Positions 20,555-32,922 are shown, counted from the stretch's first letter. The stretch: 64,000 nt of DNA from Diphasiastrum complanatum (GCA_029204225.1 CM055100.1:60369008-60433007), one strand, 5' to 3'. The notes: generated by a model not told the origin, from the sequence alone. Translations and numbers: made by a program.

Positions 20555-21337
20555 GTGAGACCACCAGACTGGACGAAAAAGTTCCATGTCTACGTAGACA
20601 CTTCATCATTTGCCATAGTAGTAGTACTTAGTCAGAAAGACAATCAGGATAAAGACTACCCTAACTACTATGTTGGTAGACAATTAGCATCATCTGAAAA
20701 AAATTATTCCGCTACAGAGCGAGAAGCCTTAGGCATGATTTATTCAGTCAAAAAGTTTTGGCATTACCTTTTAGGTTATCCTTTCATTTTCCATGTAGAT
20801 CACTATGCACTTAAGCATTTAGTGAATAAGCCCGATCTTTCAAGTAGAATCGCTAGATGGGTTTTGTTGCTAGATGAATTCAACTACCAAGTAGAATTAA
20901 GAAGAGGTAAGGACCACCAGAATGTCGATTACATTTCACGTCTTCACACTAAAGACCAACTAGAACCAATTTCAGACGAGTTTCCGGATGAGCATATAAT
21001 GCGCATCCAAGTGGAATCGTCCATTTATACTGATATCATTAATTTTCTACAAGATCAAATATATCCTGATCTTTTTAATAAACATCAAAAAATAGTTTTT
21101 CTTGCAAAAGTAGGACCGTATACAATTATAGACAAAGTTTTATATAAATTAGGGTCAGACAATAATCTTTGTCATTGTTTAGAACCCATCAGAGTCACCA
21201 CTATAATCCGAGTGTTACATGAAGAAGATTTGGGGGGACATTATGCTCTTAAAAATACTGCTAGAAAAATTTCGAATGCCAAGTATTGGTGGCCTACCGT
21301 TTATAGAGATGTAGAAATTGTTTATCCAAAAATGTGA
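20555..21337 (+). pseudogene. Gypsy-B RNase H and integrase zinc domain
   Basis: A 260-codon open part of gypsy pol. RNase H begins FHVYVDTSSFAIVVVL and includes the YSATEREALGMIYSV and FHVDHYALKHL motifs. The tether reads RRGKDHQNVDYISRL. The H2C2 zinc domain of integrase follows (VLHEEDLGGHYALKNTARKI, WWPTVYRDV). The order reverse transcriptase, RNase H, integrase is diagnostic of Ty3/gypsy. The frame is a piece of a polyprotein, not a gene with its own start. Confidence 0.85.
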
Positions 21338-21620
21338 CGCATGCTAGAGGATGGGGAAACCCAGCTTCGCAAGTCACTGGCCACTTACACCTATTGTTCC
21401 CTTAGCACCTTTTGAGAAATGGGGAATAGATTTTGTAGGAACAATTACATACTTGTTGCGACAGACTATGCTACCAAAATGGTAGAAGCCGAAGCTAAAA
21501 TGTTTCAGGACTTAATTTGGTTCTTATTGGTGAATTTTGTAGATTCTGAAAATATAGATCACTTGTCTTTCTATAAGCTTCTAATCATTGTGCGCGTTCT
21601 AAAAATTTCTATTCAATAGC
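21338..21620 (+). pseudogene. Gypsy-B integrase core start, truncated
   Basis: The integrase core starts with PFEKWGIDFVG and, after a frame shift, ILVATDYATKMVEAEA, giving the first two conserved regions. It breaks off at about 21620 against the leader of minus-strand Gypsy-C. The second Asp and the Glu of the catalytic triad are missing. Confidence 0.7.
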
Positions 21621-21708
21621 TACTTGCGGCTGATCTTTTGGCATGCATTACATGAACAAGATTCCTAGACTTAATACACTTAAAAAAAATCACAAAGACA
21701 AATTCGTC

Positions 21709-21726
21709 TCCTCGGCAACGGCGCCA
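21709..21726 (-). other. Gypsy-C primer-binding site (tRNA-Asp type)
   Basis: Minus-strand TGGCGCCGTTGCCGAGGA matches the 3' end of plant tRNA-Asp apart from one transition. This primer is typical of Tat/Athila-type gypsy elements. Only about 100 bases of leader remain on its inner side. Confidence 0.75.
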
Positions 21727-21729
21727 AGT

Positions 21730-22647
21730 TGTGTGGTAGCCTAGTCATTATAGAATTCCACAAAATCTGTAAAATGTATAATATAAAAAGTTTATCGTTT
21801 CCCAAGAGAGACAAATCTACTCTTTTGGATTGATAAGTATACAAAGGAAAATGGAAGGAGTGAAGAGTGTAATATCTAGAAACGGATACTACAATGACAT
21901 ATCTGGTTATCCAAAGATATTGAGTAGATTGGCATCCATAAACACCAACATGAAACGATTTGGTCAAGGTCTGAAATTGTAGAAGGATATTTTATCTTCT
22001 AGGAAACAGAATGAACAATAAGCAACTATCTATTAGAGACAAGCGAACAGATTTCATGAAACAAAATCTGATAGGCAATTGGTTCCTCTTATTGAGCACA
22101 AGAAAGTAGTTATTATCATTGGAAAGCAACAAAGCAGAACAACAATTATATTTCTTATTTAAGCACATAACCCATTCAAAAATAAAAGGAGTTCTGATTA
22201 TGTGTATGCTTATCAGCTTCGGCCGATTCCCTGCACACAATCAGTTAGAAATGTATCTTCACAAGTGTCGCCTGTAAATCCACGTTAGCAACTGAGATTC
22301 AATACAAGATGGAGTGTATGTCCTAGACAAATGCGTATCATCAACAGCTACAACAAATGCCTAAGTGTGTTCGAATACAAGATGGAGTGTATGCCATAGA
22401 TAGACGCGTGTCAGAAACAACTACAACAAATGCCTAAGTGTGTTCGAATACTTGATAAGAAGTTATGCTACAACAGTCAGAGAAAAAGAATGCTCAATCT
22501 CAAAAAATTGGCTATCTTCTCTCTATTGACAACTGAAATCTCTGCATGAATACAAGTGAGCTGGTGTCGTGAGTCGGTGTCGCTCTCTTATAGAGATGCA
22601 CACAAGGCTTAGTTGTCACTCAACAACCGTTAGGGTATCGGTTGTGA
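21730..22647 (-). repeat. Gypsy-C 5' LTR
   Basis: Starts (plus sense) TGTGTGGTAGCC three bases from the primer site. It runs up to the Copia-3 LTR without a recognisable gene. A 73-bp tandem duplication lies at 22301-22446. The outer LTR end was not identified; Copia-3 may have inserted into it. Confidence 0.55.
22301..22446. repeat. 73-bp tandem duplication
   Basis: AATACAAGATGGAGTGTATG starts at 22301 and again at 22374; the copies end CCTAAGTGTGTTCG and differ at several internal positions. It lies within the Gypsy-C LTR, where such repeats often modulate promoter strength. Confidence 0.85.
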
Positions 22648-23371
22648 TGTGAAGTTTTTAGCATGTGTGAACTTCACCACACACCTTACAGGATCTTACT
22701 GAGGTGTTGTGATTGCACAAGATTGATCAAAGAACAGTATGTTTGAAAAATCTAAGGCAAGAGCACAATGGCATACATCCGATGAAAAAATCTAACTCTT
22801 CACTATGAGAAATGAATGTTAGAAATTCTAAGTGTTCAGTATGGGAAAAAGAGGCTGCTCTCGGGTAGAGAGAGAAAAAAATAGCATGAATAACTCAGGT
22901 AGAGAGAGAGTGAGTCCAAAACACCACAATCTCAATATTCACAATATGGCAAAACATGCCCAGCTTTCCCTACATGAGAGAGACTCGAACTCCTACAGTG
23001 GAGTTGCATGGAAAGTCCACCTAACTGAACTAATTTACCTACCAGAGATCCACATGTGTAACTGCATGCATGTATGTTGCATGTACTGCATGTCAACTCA
23101 TAAAACTGCCTAGACATGTGTAGATCACTGAAACTACTTTGCATGTTGCATGCACTGATTGCATGTGGCTTGCGCATACAGTATGACTTTGCATGTTATC
23201 TAAACTACTGCATGTCATCAAAATAGAACCTATCTAGCTCAAATCTGAGCTACACTAGAAGGATATGTGCTCAATTCACACTCCTTTTATGTACAACATG
23301 AAATTTAGTGGAAATCACCATGGACATGGCCCCAAACTCGAGATAGGAAGATAATATTTCAATAATCTTCA
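22648..23371 (-). repeat. Copia-3 3' LTR
   Basis: The right border is firm: LTR ends ..ATCTTCA at 23371 followed by a polypurine tract on the minus strand (AAGGAGGAGTA). The left border at TGTGAAGTTTTTAGC (22648) is inferred from the similar start of the Copia-5 LTR. The part 22945-23371 is repeated in the remnant 5' LTR (27863-28291) with about nine substitutions and one 2-base indel. Rich in TGCATG words. Confidence 0.75.
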
Positions 23372-25090
23372 TACTCCTCCTTAAAATTTATGTTCCTATC
23401 AACATAGATTTCAAAATTAGGCCAAGGTTTGACCTCATCTTCATAAAGACATTCTTGAGTAGAGGTTTGGTGAGAAGATCTACAACACAATTTGAAGATA
23501 AAACATGTTCCAATGAGATCTCTCTCCCAATGACTTTTTCTCTTACAAAATGATGAGCCATTTCAATATGCTTGATCCTTGCATGAAAGACTGTATTATT
23601 TGCAAGAGCCTGGGCAAAAATGTTATCATTCTTGATAATTGGAAGATCTTCATCTGCATAACACTTTGGCTCCAAAAGTAGCCTTTTGATCCATAAAACC
23701 TCCTTAGTTGTAGTTGTAAGAGATTTGTATTCAGCTTCACAAGATGATAAGGAAATAGTTGTCTACTTCTTTGATAGCCAAGAAACCAAGTTCCCTCCAA
23801 GAAATATAGTGTAAGCACTTGAGGATTTTCTATCCAACCTGTCTCCTGCAAAATCTAAATTTGAAAAAGCAATCAAAGTCAGATCTTCTCCTTCATAGAA
23901 TAATCCATAATCCAAGGTAGAAGATATATACCTCAAGACTCTTTTAGCCAACTTCCAATGATATAACTTTGGATCCTGCATGTGTTGACTTAGCTTATGA
24001 ACACAAAAGCTCAGATCAAGCCTAGTCATTGTTAACCAAATAAGTGAGCCAATAAGACTCCTATAAAGAGTGATGTCCTCAAAGGATTTTTCATCATCTT
24101 TCATAGGAACTTTTACAGCGTGCTCCATAGGTGTATCTATGCCTTTATAGTTTCCATATGGAATTTCTTGAGCATGGAAAGTGCATATCTACTTTAGCTT
24201 ATAAATGCATGACCTTCCCAAAAAACTATTTTAAGGCCTAGAATATAGTGAAGAACTCTTAAATCATGCATCTTAAACTCAGTACCAAGTGCATTCTTAG
24301 TTTCTTCAACTAACTTCTCATTGTTTCCACAAAGAATGATATCATCTACATAGATGAGAAGTATAATTACAAAGTTATCTACAAACTTATAATATAGAGA
24401 AGGGTCATATTCACTTAGCCAAAATCCGAGTGATATGAGATAGGAGTTGGGCCTTGCATACCAAGACCTTGGTGCTTGTTTCAATCCATACAAACTTTTG
24501 AACAAAAGACAAACTTTTGATTCATCACCTTCCTTCACAAAACCTAGAGGTTGCTCCATGTAAATCTCCTCCTCAAGGTAACTATTGAGAAATGCATTAC
24601 AAACATCAAGCTGGAACATACTCCATTTGTGAAAACATGCAAGAGAGATGAGCATTCAAATTGTTACCATCTTTGCAACTGGTGCAAAGGTGTCTTCATA
24701 GACAAGACCTTTGATCTTTGAGTAGCCTTTGGCACAAAGTCTTGCTTTATACTTATTGATAGATCCATCATTATTATACTTGATTCTGAATACCCACTGA
24801 CATCCAATCACATGCATGTTGTTTGGTGGCTCCACAAGCTCCCATGTTTTGTTTGACATCAAGGCTTCAAACTCTTGGGTCATTGCTTCAACCCACTCTT
24901 TGGATTGAGGTGCTTCTTGAACATCCTTAGGCTCTTCATCTGATATAAAAAGGGCATGACAAGAAGTTTCGCCTTCCACTTGTCTTCCTTCAGCATCATA
25001 TGTGAGCCTACTTGGCTTAGATCTTGCTCGTGTAGATCTTCTTGGTGTGGTAGCTTGAATTTGCTCCTCCTCAGGCCTCGGCCTCACCAC
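23372..25090 (-). pseudogene. pol: Copia-3 reverse transcriptase and RNase H, broken
   Basis: Minus-strand copia pol. From 25090 down: linker (ATTPRRSTRARSK), reverse transcriptase with KARLCAKGYSK, then an in-frame TGA at 24656-24658 where relatives have Arg (CGA to TGA), then FLNSYLEEEIYM, SLYGLKQAPRSWY and an intact YVDD. A TAA near 24190 replaces a Gln codon. RNase H lies in two overlapping frames at 23388-24128 (FSNLDFAGDRLDRKS, DNIFAQALANN, HIEMAHHFVREK). The polypurine tract directly precedes the 3' LTR. Confidence 0.85.
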
Positions 25091-26576
25091 TTCTTGAACA
25101 ACATCAAGATTGATGATTGATCTTGCATGAGACTCCTTGACCTATGCATCATCCAAGTTAAACTTTTGATCTTTATGGAAGATCACATCTCTACTAACAA
25201 CATTCTTGTTAGTAGAGGGTAAATAAACTTTGTATGCCTTTTTGGTAGATGCATATCTTACAAAAATTCCTCTTACAGCACTAGGATCTTCCTTCTTCCT
25301 AGTTTCTAGAGGTACATGCACAAAGCATACACAGCCAAAAATCCTAAGATGATCTACCTCTTTTTTTTATACAACATCTCAAATGGTGTCTTTCTTCATA
25401 TTGCAAGATTTGAAAGCCTATCACAAAGATAGTTTGCACATGCAACTGCCTCTCCACAAAATTCTTTAGGCAGAGAAGCTTCTAGCCTAATGGCTTTTGC
25501 ACATTCACACAAAGTTCTATTTTCTCTCTCGGCAACTCCATTTTGCTAAGGAGTATATGAACAAGAAAACTCTCTTTGAATATCCTCTCTCTCACAAAGG
25601 TCTTTAAACTTATTGGAAGTGTATTCTGCTCCACTATCACTTCTCAAAGCTTTCAACTTGAAAGGAAACTGCTTTTCTACATAAGCTCTTTAAACTTATT
25701 GGAAGTGTATTCTGCTCCACTATCACTTCTCAAAGCTTTCAACTTGAAAGGAAACTGCTTTTCTACATAAGCTTTGAAAGTAAGAAAAACATCATAAACC
25801 ATGGCTTTTGAAGACAGCATATAGATCCAAGAAAATATCTTGTATAATCATCTACAAAAGAGACAAAGCAGTTGGCTCCTCCTTTGCTTTAGTTGATGAG
25901 AAATGAACATCAGAGTGTACAAGTTCAAATGGTTGCTTTGTCTTGATACTTGATCTAGGAAAAGGCCTTTTGTGTGACTTTGCCAGCACACAAGCTTCAC
26001 AAGGTAGAAGCTCCTTTGACAGTGTCTTTGGTAGACCAACAACTTTTCCTTCTTTGACCATAGATTGCATGGCTTTGAAATCGGGATGACCCAATCTCTT
26101 GTGTCACATATCCTCCTATAGAACCTTGGTCTCATAAGCAATATCTGAAATGTTAGCACTCTCCCTAGAATCTAGTTTGTACAACTTACCAATTCTAGAT
26201 CCTCTAGCAATAACTTCATTTTCTCTTGAGATTATACACTTGTCAACTTGAAACTTGACATCCAATCCACTAAAAAACAACTGTCCTACACTAATGAGAT
26301 TCTTGGTTAATCTACGTACATACAGTACATCATGTAAGCAGAAAGATTTTGATGATGATGCATGCAATGGAATACTACCTATTCCTTCAATTCTACACTC
26401 TACATCATTAGCAGTATAGATTGATCTTTTTGCACCTAGATATGGCATGAGATTAGTGAAAAAATTTCTAGAACTAGACATATGGGAACTAGCCCCACTA
26501 TCTATCCACCAGACTTCTTCATTCTTAAAAGAAAAAGATGAAAAAGTAGACATCATTAATGAATCCTCTCTTTCAC
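25091..26576 (-). pseudogene. Copia-3 protease and integrase, broken
   Basis: 26556-26116 is open and encodes the protease (WWIDSGASSHM) and part of the GAG-pre-integrase region. A TGA replaces the Trp before HKRLGHPDF. The integrase zinc part (CEACVLAKSHKRP, HSDVHFSS) follows at 26094-25852. The core is disrupted by stops and by an exact 86-bp tandem duplication (25601-25772), which also shifts the frame. Confidence 0.8.
25601..25772. repeat. Exact 86-bp tandem duplication
   Basis: 25601-25686 is repeated without difference at 25687-25772 within the integrase core of Copia-3. As 86 is not a multiple of three it breaks the frame. The identity of the copies means the duplication is younger than most other damage in this element. 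Confidence 0.95.
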
Positions 26577-27451
26577 TCTCTACACCCTCACACTCATCCT
26601 CATTAGTAAGGTTAGTTTGCTTCGATTGGTTCTTCTTCTTGAAACAATTTGATGCAAAGTGTCCTTTCTTGCCACAGAAAAAACACTTGATCTTTGACAG
26701 CTTCTTCTTGCCACTGGATGTTGCAGCTTGTGAGGGCTGATCCTCCCCACCTTCTTTGGCTTTGTCCTTCTTGTGGTGTTGTTGTCATTTGCCCTTGCCT
26801 CTTGACTTGTCTCTGATGAAGAGTGCTTTGTCATCTCCACCATCTTTCAATGAAAGTCTGTTGATCCTCAGCATCTTGTTCTCTTGCCTGCTTTCTTCAG
26901 CAATGAGAACACCTTGAGTGTCTCCAAGGGGGAAGATCCTCCCTGACAGCATAAGTCTGCACAATATTGTCATACTCATCTCTAAGTCCATTTAGGACTA
27001 CTTGAACAAGTTCAGTGTTCTTAAGAACATCACTAATACCAGCTAACTCTTGATGAAGATCCTTAACTCCCATGACATATGATGAAGCACTCTCATCTAC
27101 TCTCTGATAACTTAGAAATATTTGGTTTCTAAGTGTAAGCAATCTAGAAGTATTTTTGATTTTATAGATTGCTTTTAGAGTATCCCAAGCTTCCTTGGCA
27201 GTGGTGCATGTGCTCATCTCTCTTAACACTTCATTGGTAACATTCATTTTCATAAAATAAAGGGCAATTTTGGTTCTTTTGTGAAATGTTGCAGCTTCAT
27301 TAGGTGCAGCAGGTTCTTCTTCAGCTCCACTCACAATATCCATTACATCATGTAGAATCAATAATGATTCCATTCTGATCTTCCACATTGCATAATTGGA
27401 AGATATTAATCTCTCACTGTGCTCTAAGAAATGTGAACCAGATGAAGACAT
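26577..27451 (-). pseudogene. gag: Copia-3 gag, broken
   Basis: The start codon is at 27451 (MSSSGSHFLEHSERL) and Gag is open to about 26940 (WKIRMESLL, KMNVTNEVLREMS, LRDEYDNIVQTY). A frameshift then moves the next part (VLIAEESRQENKMLRINRL) to another frame. A stop precedes the region with the CCHC knuckle (CFFCGKKGHFASNC, about 26640-26690). It closely resembles Gag of Copia-1 and Copia-5. Confidence 0.82.
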
Positions 27452-27862
27452 CTTCTTTATGAGAAATTCTAGTAATGATAAAAATGGAGTTAAAAGAATG
27501 TTGCTTGCTATCTCAATCTAGGATCTAACACATATGTTGATCCACCCTATGAAATCTAGCAACAGATGTGAGAACAAATTCTCAACAATAAAAATCAATC
27601 TATCTTGAATTTGGATCTTGCTTCAGTCACAAAAGAAGAAGCACATGCAAGCAAGAAGTCTATCTCTCCCACAAGTGTCAAAGTACTGATAAACTCTCTA
27701 GGAGCTTACTTTCAACTCAAACATAGTAATATGTGTGAAATGAGAAGTCTAAGACCTCAGAACTCTCATTTCTATCCAATTCTACTTGATTGACAATGAA
27801 AATTGATGAAACTGGTAAAAAAGAGAGATGTGTGCTCACTTTGGCATATCCCACGAGTTGAG
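27452..27862 (-). other. Copia-3 leader; primer site missing
   Basis: Leader upstream of Copia-3 gag, no gene. Unlike the other elements there is no TGGTATCAGAGC before the LTR: leader sequence meets LTR sequence at about 27862 in the middle of the LTR (compare 22945 in the 3' LTR). A deletion has removed the primer site and about 300 bases of LTR. Confidence 0.6.
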
Positions 27863-28291
27863 TATGGCAAAACATGCCCAACTTTCCCTACATGAGAGAG
27901 ACTCGAATTCCTACAGTGGAGTTGCATGGAAAGTCCACTTAACTGAACTAATTCACCTACTAGAGATCCACATGTGTAACTGCATGCATGTATGTTGCAT
28001 GTACTGCATGTCAACTCATGAAACTGCCTAGACATGTGTAGATCACTGAAACTACTTTGCATGTTGCATGCACTGATTGCATGTGGCTTGCATGCATACA
28101 GTATGACTTTGCATGTTATCTAAACTACTGCATGTCATCAAAATAGAACCTATCTAACTCAAATCCGAGCTACACTAGAAGGATATGTGCTCAATTCACA
28201 CTCCTTTTATGTACAACATGAAATTTAGTGGAAATCACCATGGACATGGCCCCAAACTCGAGATAGGAAGATAATATTTTAATAATCTTCA
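27863..28291 (-). repeat. Copia-3 5' LTR, outer part only
   Basis: Matches 22945-23371 almost base for base and ends at the same ..ATCTTCA border. The nine substitutions I counted are all transitions. The bases after the border (CATGG) do not repeat at the other end, so no target-site duplication is confirmed. Confidence 0.85.
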
Positions 28292-28884
28292 CATGGGAAC
28301 AGACATGTGTCGTTCTAAAACATTGCGAGTCATTTAATGCTCTGAATTTCTAAGATGCAAATAGGCCTTTACATGGATTTAAGCACTATTGCATATTTAC
28401 ATTACAAAAATTCAAAATGTTATATGACAAATATTAGGATCATGTAGAATTATAGGCCTCCACAATCCCTTTACTAAGCCCTATTATACATGCAACTACA
28501 TAAATGTTGCTTCTCTTATATCCTATTCCCTCTTGTCAACCCGACACCTGTACATAATGAACTGTCCACCCCAATATACATATGAAACCCTATCCTTGAT
28601 CCTGCTAAAATTTTTGAAATACTGATGATCACCTTGTGAATAACAAATTGTGCCAATTGGTCCATTGGGAAACCAAGAAGTGAGAGGATATCCAGATCTT
28701 GTAGTAAATGAAGACTATCTCAAATGGAATGATTACTTTCTGAACAGCTGGAAGAATAGTGGAGCAGGTTAATGAAGAAAGTGCTACCACAGCCAAAGCA
28801 GTTTTTCTCTAAAAACCAATTACTAGAAAGCGAGCCAGAAGGACAAATGTTTGCGAGCCTCTTCACAACTGAGAAAGTGGCTAT
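28292..28884. other. No gene recognised
   Basis: Between Copia-3 and Copia-4. Some short open stretches resemble decayed coding sequence around 28650-28870, but no domain can be named. Confidence 0.3.
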
Positions 28885-29464
28885 TGTGAGAAATTGTCAA
28901 CTAGTTTGATGTAGTTTGATTTTTTGGTTAATTGGCAATTTATGCCAATATGCATTTTTTATGGGAACCATAGAAGGTCAAGTTTGGGAGATTCATGGTT
29001 CATTGAATCTAGTCTACATTTTGAGTAGGGTTTGAGATCTAGAAGTTTCTATGGTGGAAAACCAAATTCAAAATAAGTCATGGACCTGTTATAAATATAT
29101 GTACACATGTGTGAACACATTTTCTCTCTCTACTCTCATTCATGCTTATACATGAGATCTTTTTGAGGATCTTTACTCATTGGTGCAGTATAGTGTTGAT
29201 ATCTTGAATTTCTGTGTGTAGAATGCAATTGTTTGATGTTTGTTGGATTCACGCATGTGAAATACAATAGCTTACTGGTTTTTTACGGACAAAAATAGTA
29301 CTTTATCATTCATATCTGATTTTTTCAAGATCTATTAGATTTTATGGCTTCTATGCATTGTTAGGGCTAGATTTCTACATTGTCAATGGTGCTAGATGTG
29401 CTATCTTAAGTAATCAAAGATCTTAAAGATTGATTGGATCTTAATGATCTAATTTTTCTTCACA
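28885..29464 (+). repeat. Copia-4 5' LTR
   Basis: Starts TGTGAGAAATTGTC and ends CTTCACA directly before the primer site, about 580 bp. A TATA-like TTATAAATATATG lies at 29089-29101, followed by ACACATGTGTGAA (a variant of the shared palindrome) and a CT-rich run. The preceding five bases are GCTAT, but the other end of the element is lost. Confidence 0.8.
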
Positions 29465-29476
29465 TGGTATCAGAGC
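29465..29476 (+). other. Copia-4 primer-binding site (tRNA-iMet)
   Basis: TGGTATCAGAGC immediately after the LTR. Confidence 0.93.
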
Positions 29477-30462
29477 TTTGGTGCACATTACTTGAAGGTT
29501 CAGCCATATTTAGCAAGGATTTGGAGGAGTTACCAATTCTAGAGCATGTTAGATTGATTTCTACTCAAAAATCAGGCATTTTTCAAGTGTAGAATTGATT
29601 TTTTGTAAATCAAAACTCAATAGAAGGCAAAATAATTGAAGTAGGCCAATTTCACTCCATACTTGGTGGAATGTGGCAATTTTTTAAATAGGTCTTACTG
29701 CATTCTTCAAGATAGCATATCAACTTTGTAGCATTTGCATATAGAATTTGCAAAATTCAATCTTTTGTACTTTTGTCAAAACTCTAAATTTGATTAAATC
29801 TCGTATGTTTGAGGTTGCTAGACCTTTTAAGAGTAAGTTGCAAGTTTAGAAAGTGAAAAAGTTCATGAGATTGTAGGTTGATTATTTGTTGATCAAGTAT
29901 CTCCCATTATATGTGTTGGATTTGCTAGGTTTGGTGCAAGAAAGAGATTTGAGAGGTTCCATATCTTTGTGATTTCTTCTTGAGTTCATTTGTTGACATT
30001 CAAGAGAGTGCTTTGTGCATTGGAATAGGTTGAAAGAAAGAATCAGGTCATTGCAACATGGCTACATGAATTGGATTCATGTTCAGAGGCAATGATAGAC
30101 TTAGGCTCTACAAATTATTCTACTATGGAAGGTGAGAATGGAGTCTCTCTTTGAGATGAATGATTTGATGGAAATTGTTGTAGGTGTGGAACAAACACCC
30201 ATGGCACAACAAGATCAAGGGAGGTATGACAAGAGGGCAAAGAAAACTCTGCATTTGATAAAGATAAATGGTACCAATGAACTTCTCAAGAAAGTTAGTA
30301 GTGTACTTCATCAAGTAAGGCTTGGGAAGCTTTAAAGAAGCCTTATAAATCCAAGTCTACATCAAGAGTACTTACTCTTAGCAGAAAAATTTTTCAATGC
30401 TTGCAAAAGAAGGATGAAGGCACTCATGCTTTTGTTTTGAGGGTTAAAGCATTCATGGTTAC
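29477..30462 (+). pseudogene. gag: Copia-4 leader and gag fragment
   Basis: The leader runs to about 30058 and resembles the Copia-9 leader at 55563-55920. Gag begins around 30059 and shows VRMESLFEMNDLMEIVVG, TLHLIKINGTNELLKK and a later frame with the ALKK..SKSTSRVLTL region. It stops abruptly at about 30462, where unrelated sequence starts. Protease, integrase, reverse transcriptase and 3' LTR are missing. Confidence 0.75.
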
Positions 30463-31620
30463 AGGTGCAGGGCCATGATTGAGAGGACCTGATTTGGTGA
30501 CCAGTGGTGTAGCAGCGGATCTATAGGTGGCATAGGTGTTGGTATGACATGATACCACTTATGGACAAGCCATGGTCATGTATTTGATGCTTTATCATTC
30601 GTGTTGGTTTGCATGAGTGTGTGTGGGCTTGCATGTTACCTTGTCACAGGGGTCTAGATCTAAGTCAGAGTTGTATGTATTTGCTATGTTAGAAACAAAA
30701 TAGGCATTTTATGCTCATTGACTTGTCGTTATGTCTAATAGTTGTCTATATGGTGAGGGTATAGTCTCATGGTGGCAGTAAGACTTTCTCAAGTTGAGCC
30801 ATGTCGTTCATTTATGTCAACTTTACAGGTTTGTACTTGTAAGTGTTTGATAGGATGTCGGCCTAGTTATATGGAGGATGTAAGTCTCAAAGTAACAGTT
30901 GGATTTTTTCAGTTTGAGCCATGTCGCTCATGTGGTCCACTTGTGTTCAAGTCATATTGGGGACGAGTCAATTGGTCAAGAGTGTGATAGACTCTCTATG
31001 TGAACATCGTGTGTGCATGATATTTTTTGAGTCAAACCTGGCGGTTTGTTGGTGTGCTTGAGTGTGAGTCAAATACAGGGTAGCAGGACATGTATACCAT
31101 CTTTTGGATATTCCAAACGTTGTTATAGTTTGTATTCCTTTACTCCTATCACATTTGAGCTTAAGAGAGAGAGTTAGAAATCAAAGTTAATCTGATATAC
31201 GTTTTATGCAAGATTCAAATGTGATATTGTATTTATTGTACAATTTATTTGGTGTGTTGTATCTAATTGTGTTTGGGACGTAATCCATTATGGATATATC
31301 GATCGAGCACTGCCCTTGTAGCCGACTACTTGGGTTAGCCGAGTAGCCACAAAGATATGAAATTAGATGTACGTTATTACTTGTAGTACTTGCTATACTC
31401 AGGGGGCATGTCTTGAGTTTGTTGATCGAATTTGGCCATATTGGGTCCAACCTTAGTTTGGCAGGTGGTAAGCCAATTTTAGGACACTTATCTTTTCACG
31501 TAGATTTTAAATTATATATATGTACAATTTTCCTTGTAATACACTTAACTTTTGTTGTGCCATCTTTGAGAGCTTGTGAGGAGTGGCTATGGTGATTGAT
31601 TGATGTGATCTGTATATTGC
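30463..31620. other. No gene recognised; unknown repeat-like DNA
   Basis: About 1.15 kb with no supported gene. Two imperfect direct copies of a segment containing TTGAGCCATGTCG lie about 127 bases apart (near 30793 and 30920). The GC content is higher than in the following stretch, which suggests a separate insertion. Confidence 0.35.
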
Positions 31621-32922
31621 ACTAGATCCTATTGGAATTTTAATTGTTTTGTCATTAATAATGAACAGTCGATAGTTCGATTATCGACAAATTGTCGAGT
31701 CAAATAATTGTCAACTATCGAAGGATTGTCGACTGTCGAAGGTATAAAATGACTCTTTGACTTGTTTGATTGACTTGCAATGATGTCACGAACCTTGTCT
31801 CGAACTTGTGTATATTTTTGCAAGTTCTTCAACTGTATTAGTTTTTTGTATATAACCAAGTCTAGGACTCTGTGGGTCTATTATTTCTGTCACAAATACA
31901 TTGATTGAATGTTTAAAGTGGAATTAAATTTTTACTATTTTGTTTATATGATGGACATACTTTGACTTTTGGATTTTATTATAAAATTCAATTTTCTTTT
32001 TGTATGGTGTAGTGATTTTTTTGGGGTCAAAATGCATATTTTTGTATAAATATTTTTATGATTTTGGAAAAATTTTATTTCAAAAGGCATGTTTTTGGAC
32101 AAAAATTTAAAAATTGCTAAATGGTTACTCTTTTTTAGAATTTTGACTCGTTGCAAAAGATTTTATGTTTTTTTACTCTCTCTATGTGGTTTTTTTTTTT
32201 CCTACAAAACCACTTTCAATTGTAATTAAGATAAAAGTATTTTTTTCGAAAGAACATCTCACCCTAAATTGTCTCTCATTGGCTCTTTATTAATGATTAT
32301 TTTTCAATATAAAAAAAAAATTGTCCAAAACAATATTTGAACCATTGATAACTTTTTTTATTCTTGTTCTTTGATTGATACTTGAAATATTGAAGTCTTC
32401 TTTTTTTTTCACTACTCTCATCTTTGAAATGTTAAAGTCTTCTATTTTTTTAATACTCTCATCTTTGATGAATATTTTTAATTTTTTTTATTATAAAAAA
32501 AATCACATAAACATCCATTAAATTTGTCTTTACTATTCAATTAGTTGTGGTTAAACATACTATAATATTACATAATTTTTATTTATGTCCATGGATTTCA
32601 ATGTTTTTATTTATGTCCTTGGATTTCAATATTTCTTTAAAAATAGTCATCTCTGAATTTTATTAAAAAAAATCAAATCATCAACATAGCCTATCTTTTT
32701 TTATGTATTTTTTAGTTTGCTAAAAATTACTTTTCTTGAATAATACAATTATACACAAAAAAATAAATAAAAATTTGTTTTAATATATAATATCATACTA
32801 ATGGATTATATGCTATCTAAAATATTTTTTTGTTAAATAAATTAAATTATATGTATACATTGTTCACTCTTATAAAGTTGTATTTAAGTTAATATAACAA
32901 AAAAACAATTTGATGTTTGCAG
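31621..32922. other. AT-rich, intron-like sequence
   Basis: Very AT-rich with many T runs and no coding features, ending in TTTGATGTTTGCAG, a good 3' splice site for the exon candidate at 32923. A cluster of dyads with TTGTCGA and TATCGA words lies at 31668-31742, just before TATAAAATGAC. Confidence 0.4.
31668..31755. promoter_or_regulatory. Cluster of TCGA dyads before a TATA-like box
   Basis: At least six words of the form ATTGTCGA, TATCGA or GTCGA occur on both strands within 75 bases, then GGTATAAAATG. Repeated half-sites followed by a TATA-like word resemble a promoter, possibly of a decayed LTR. No factor can be named. Confidence 0.25.

Noticed and set aside
22661-28296. A CATG target-site duplication for Copia-3
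   Set aside because: The flanks can be matched only by moving the LTR borders one base out of line; not convincing.
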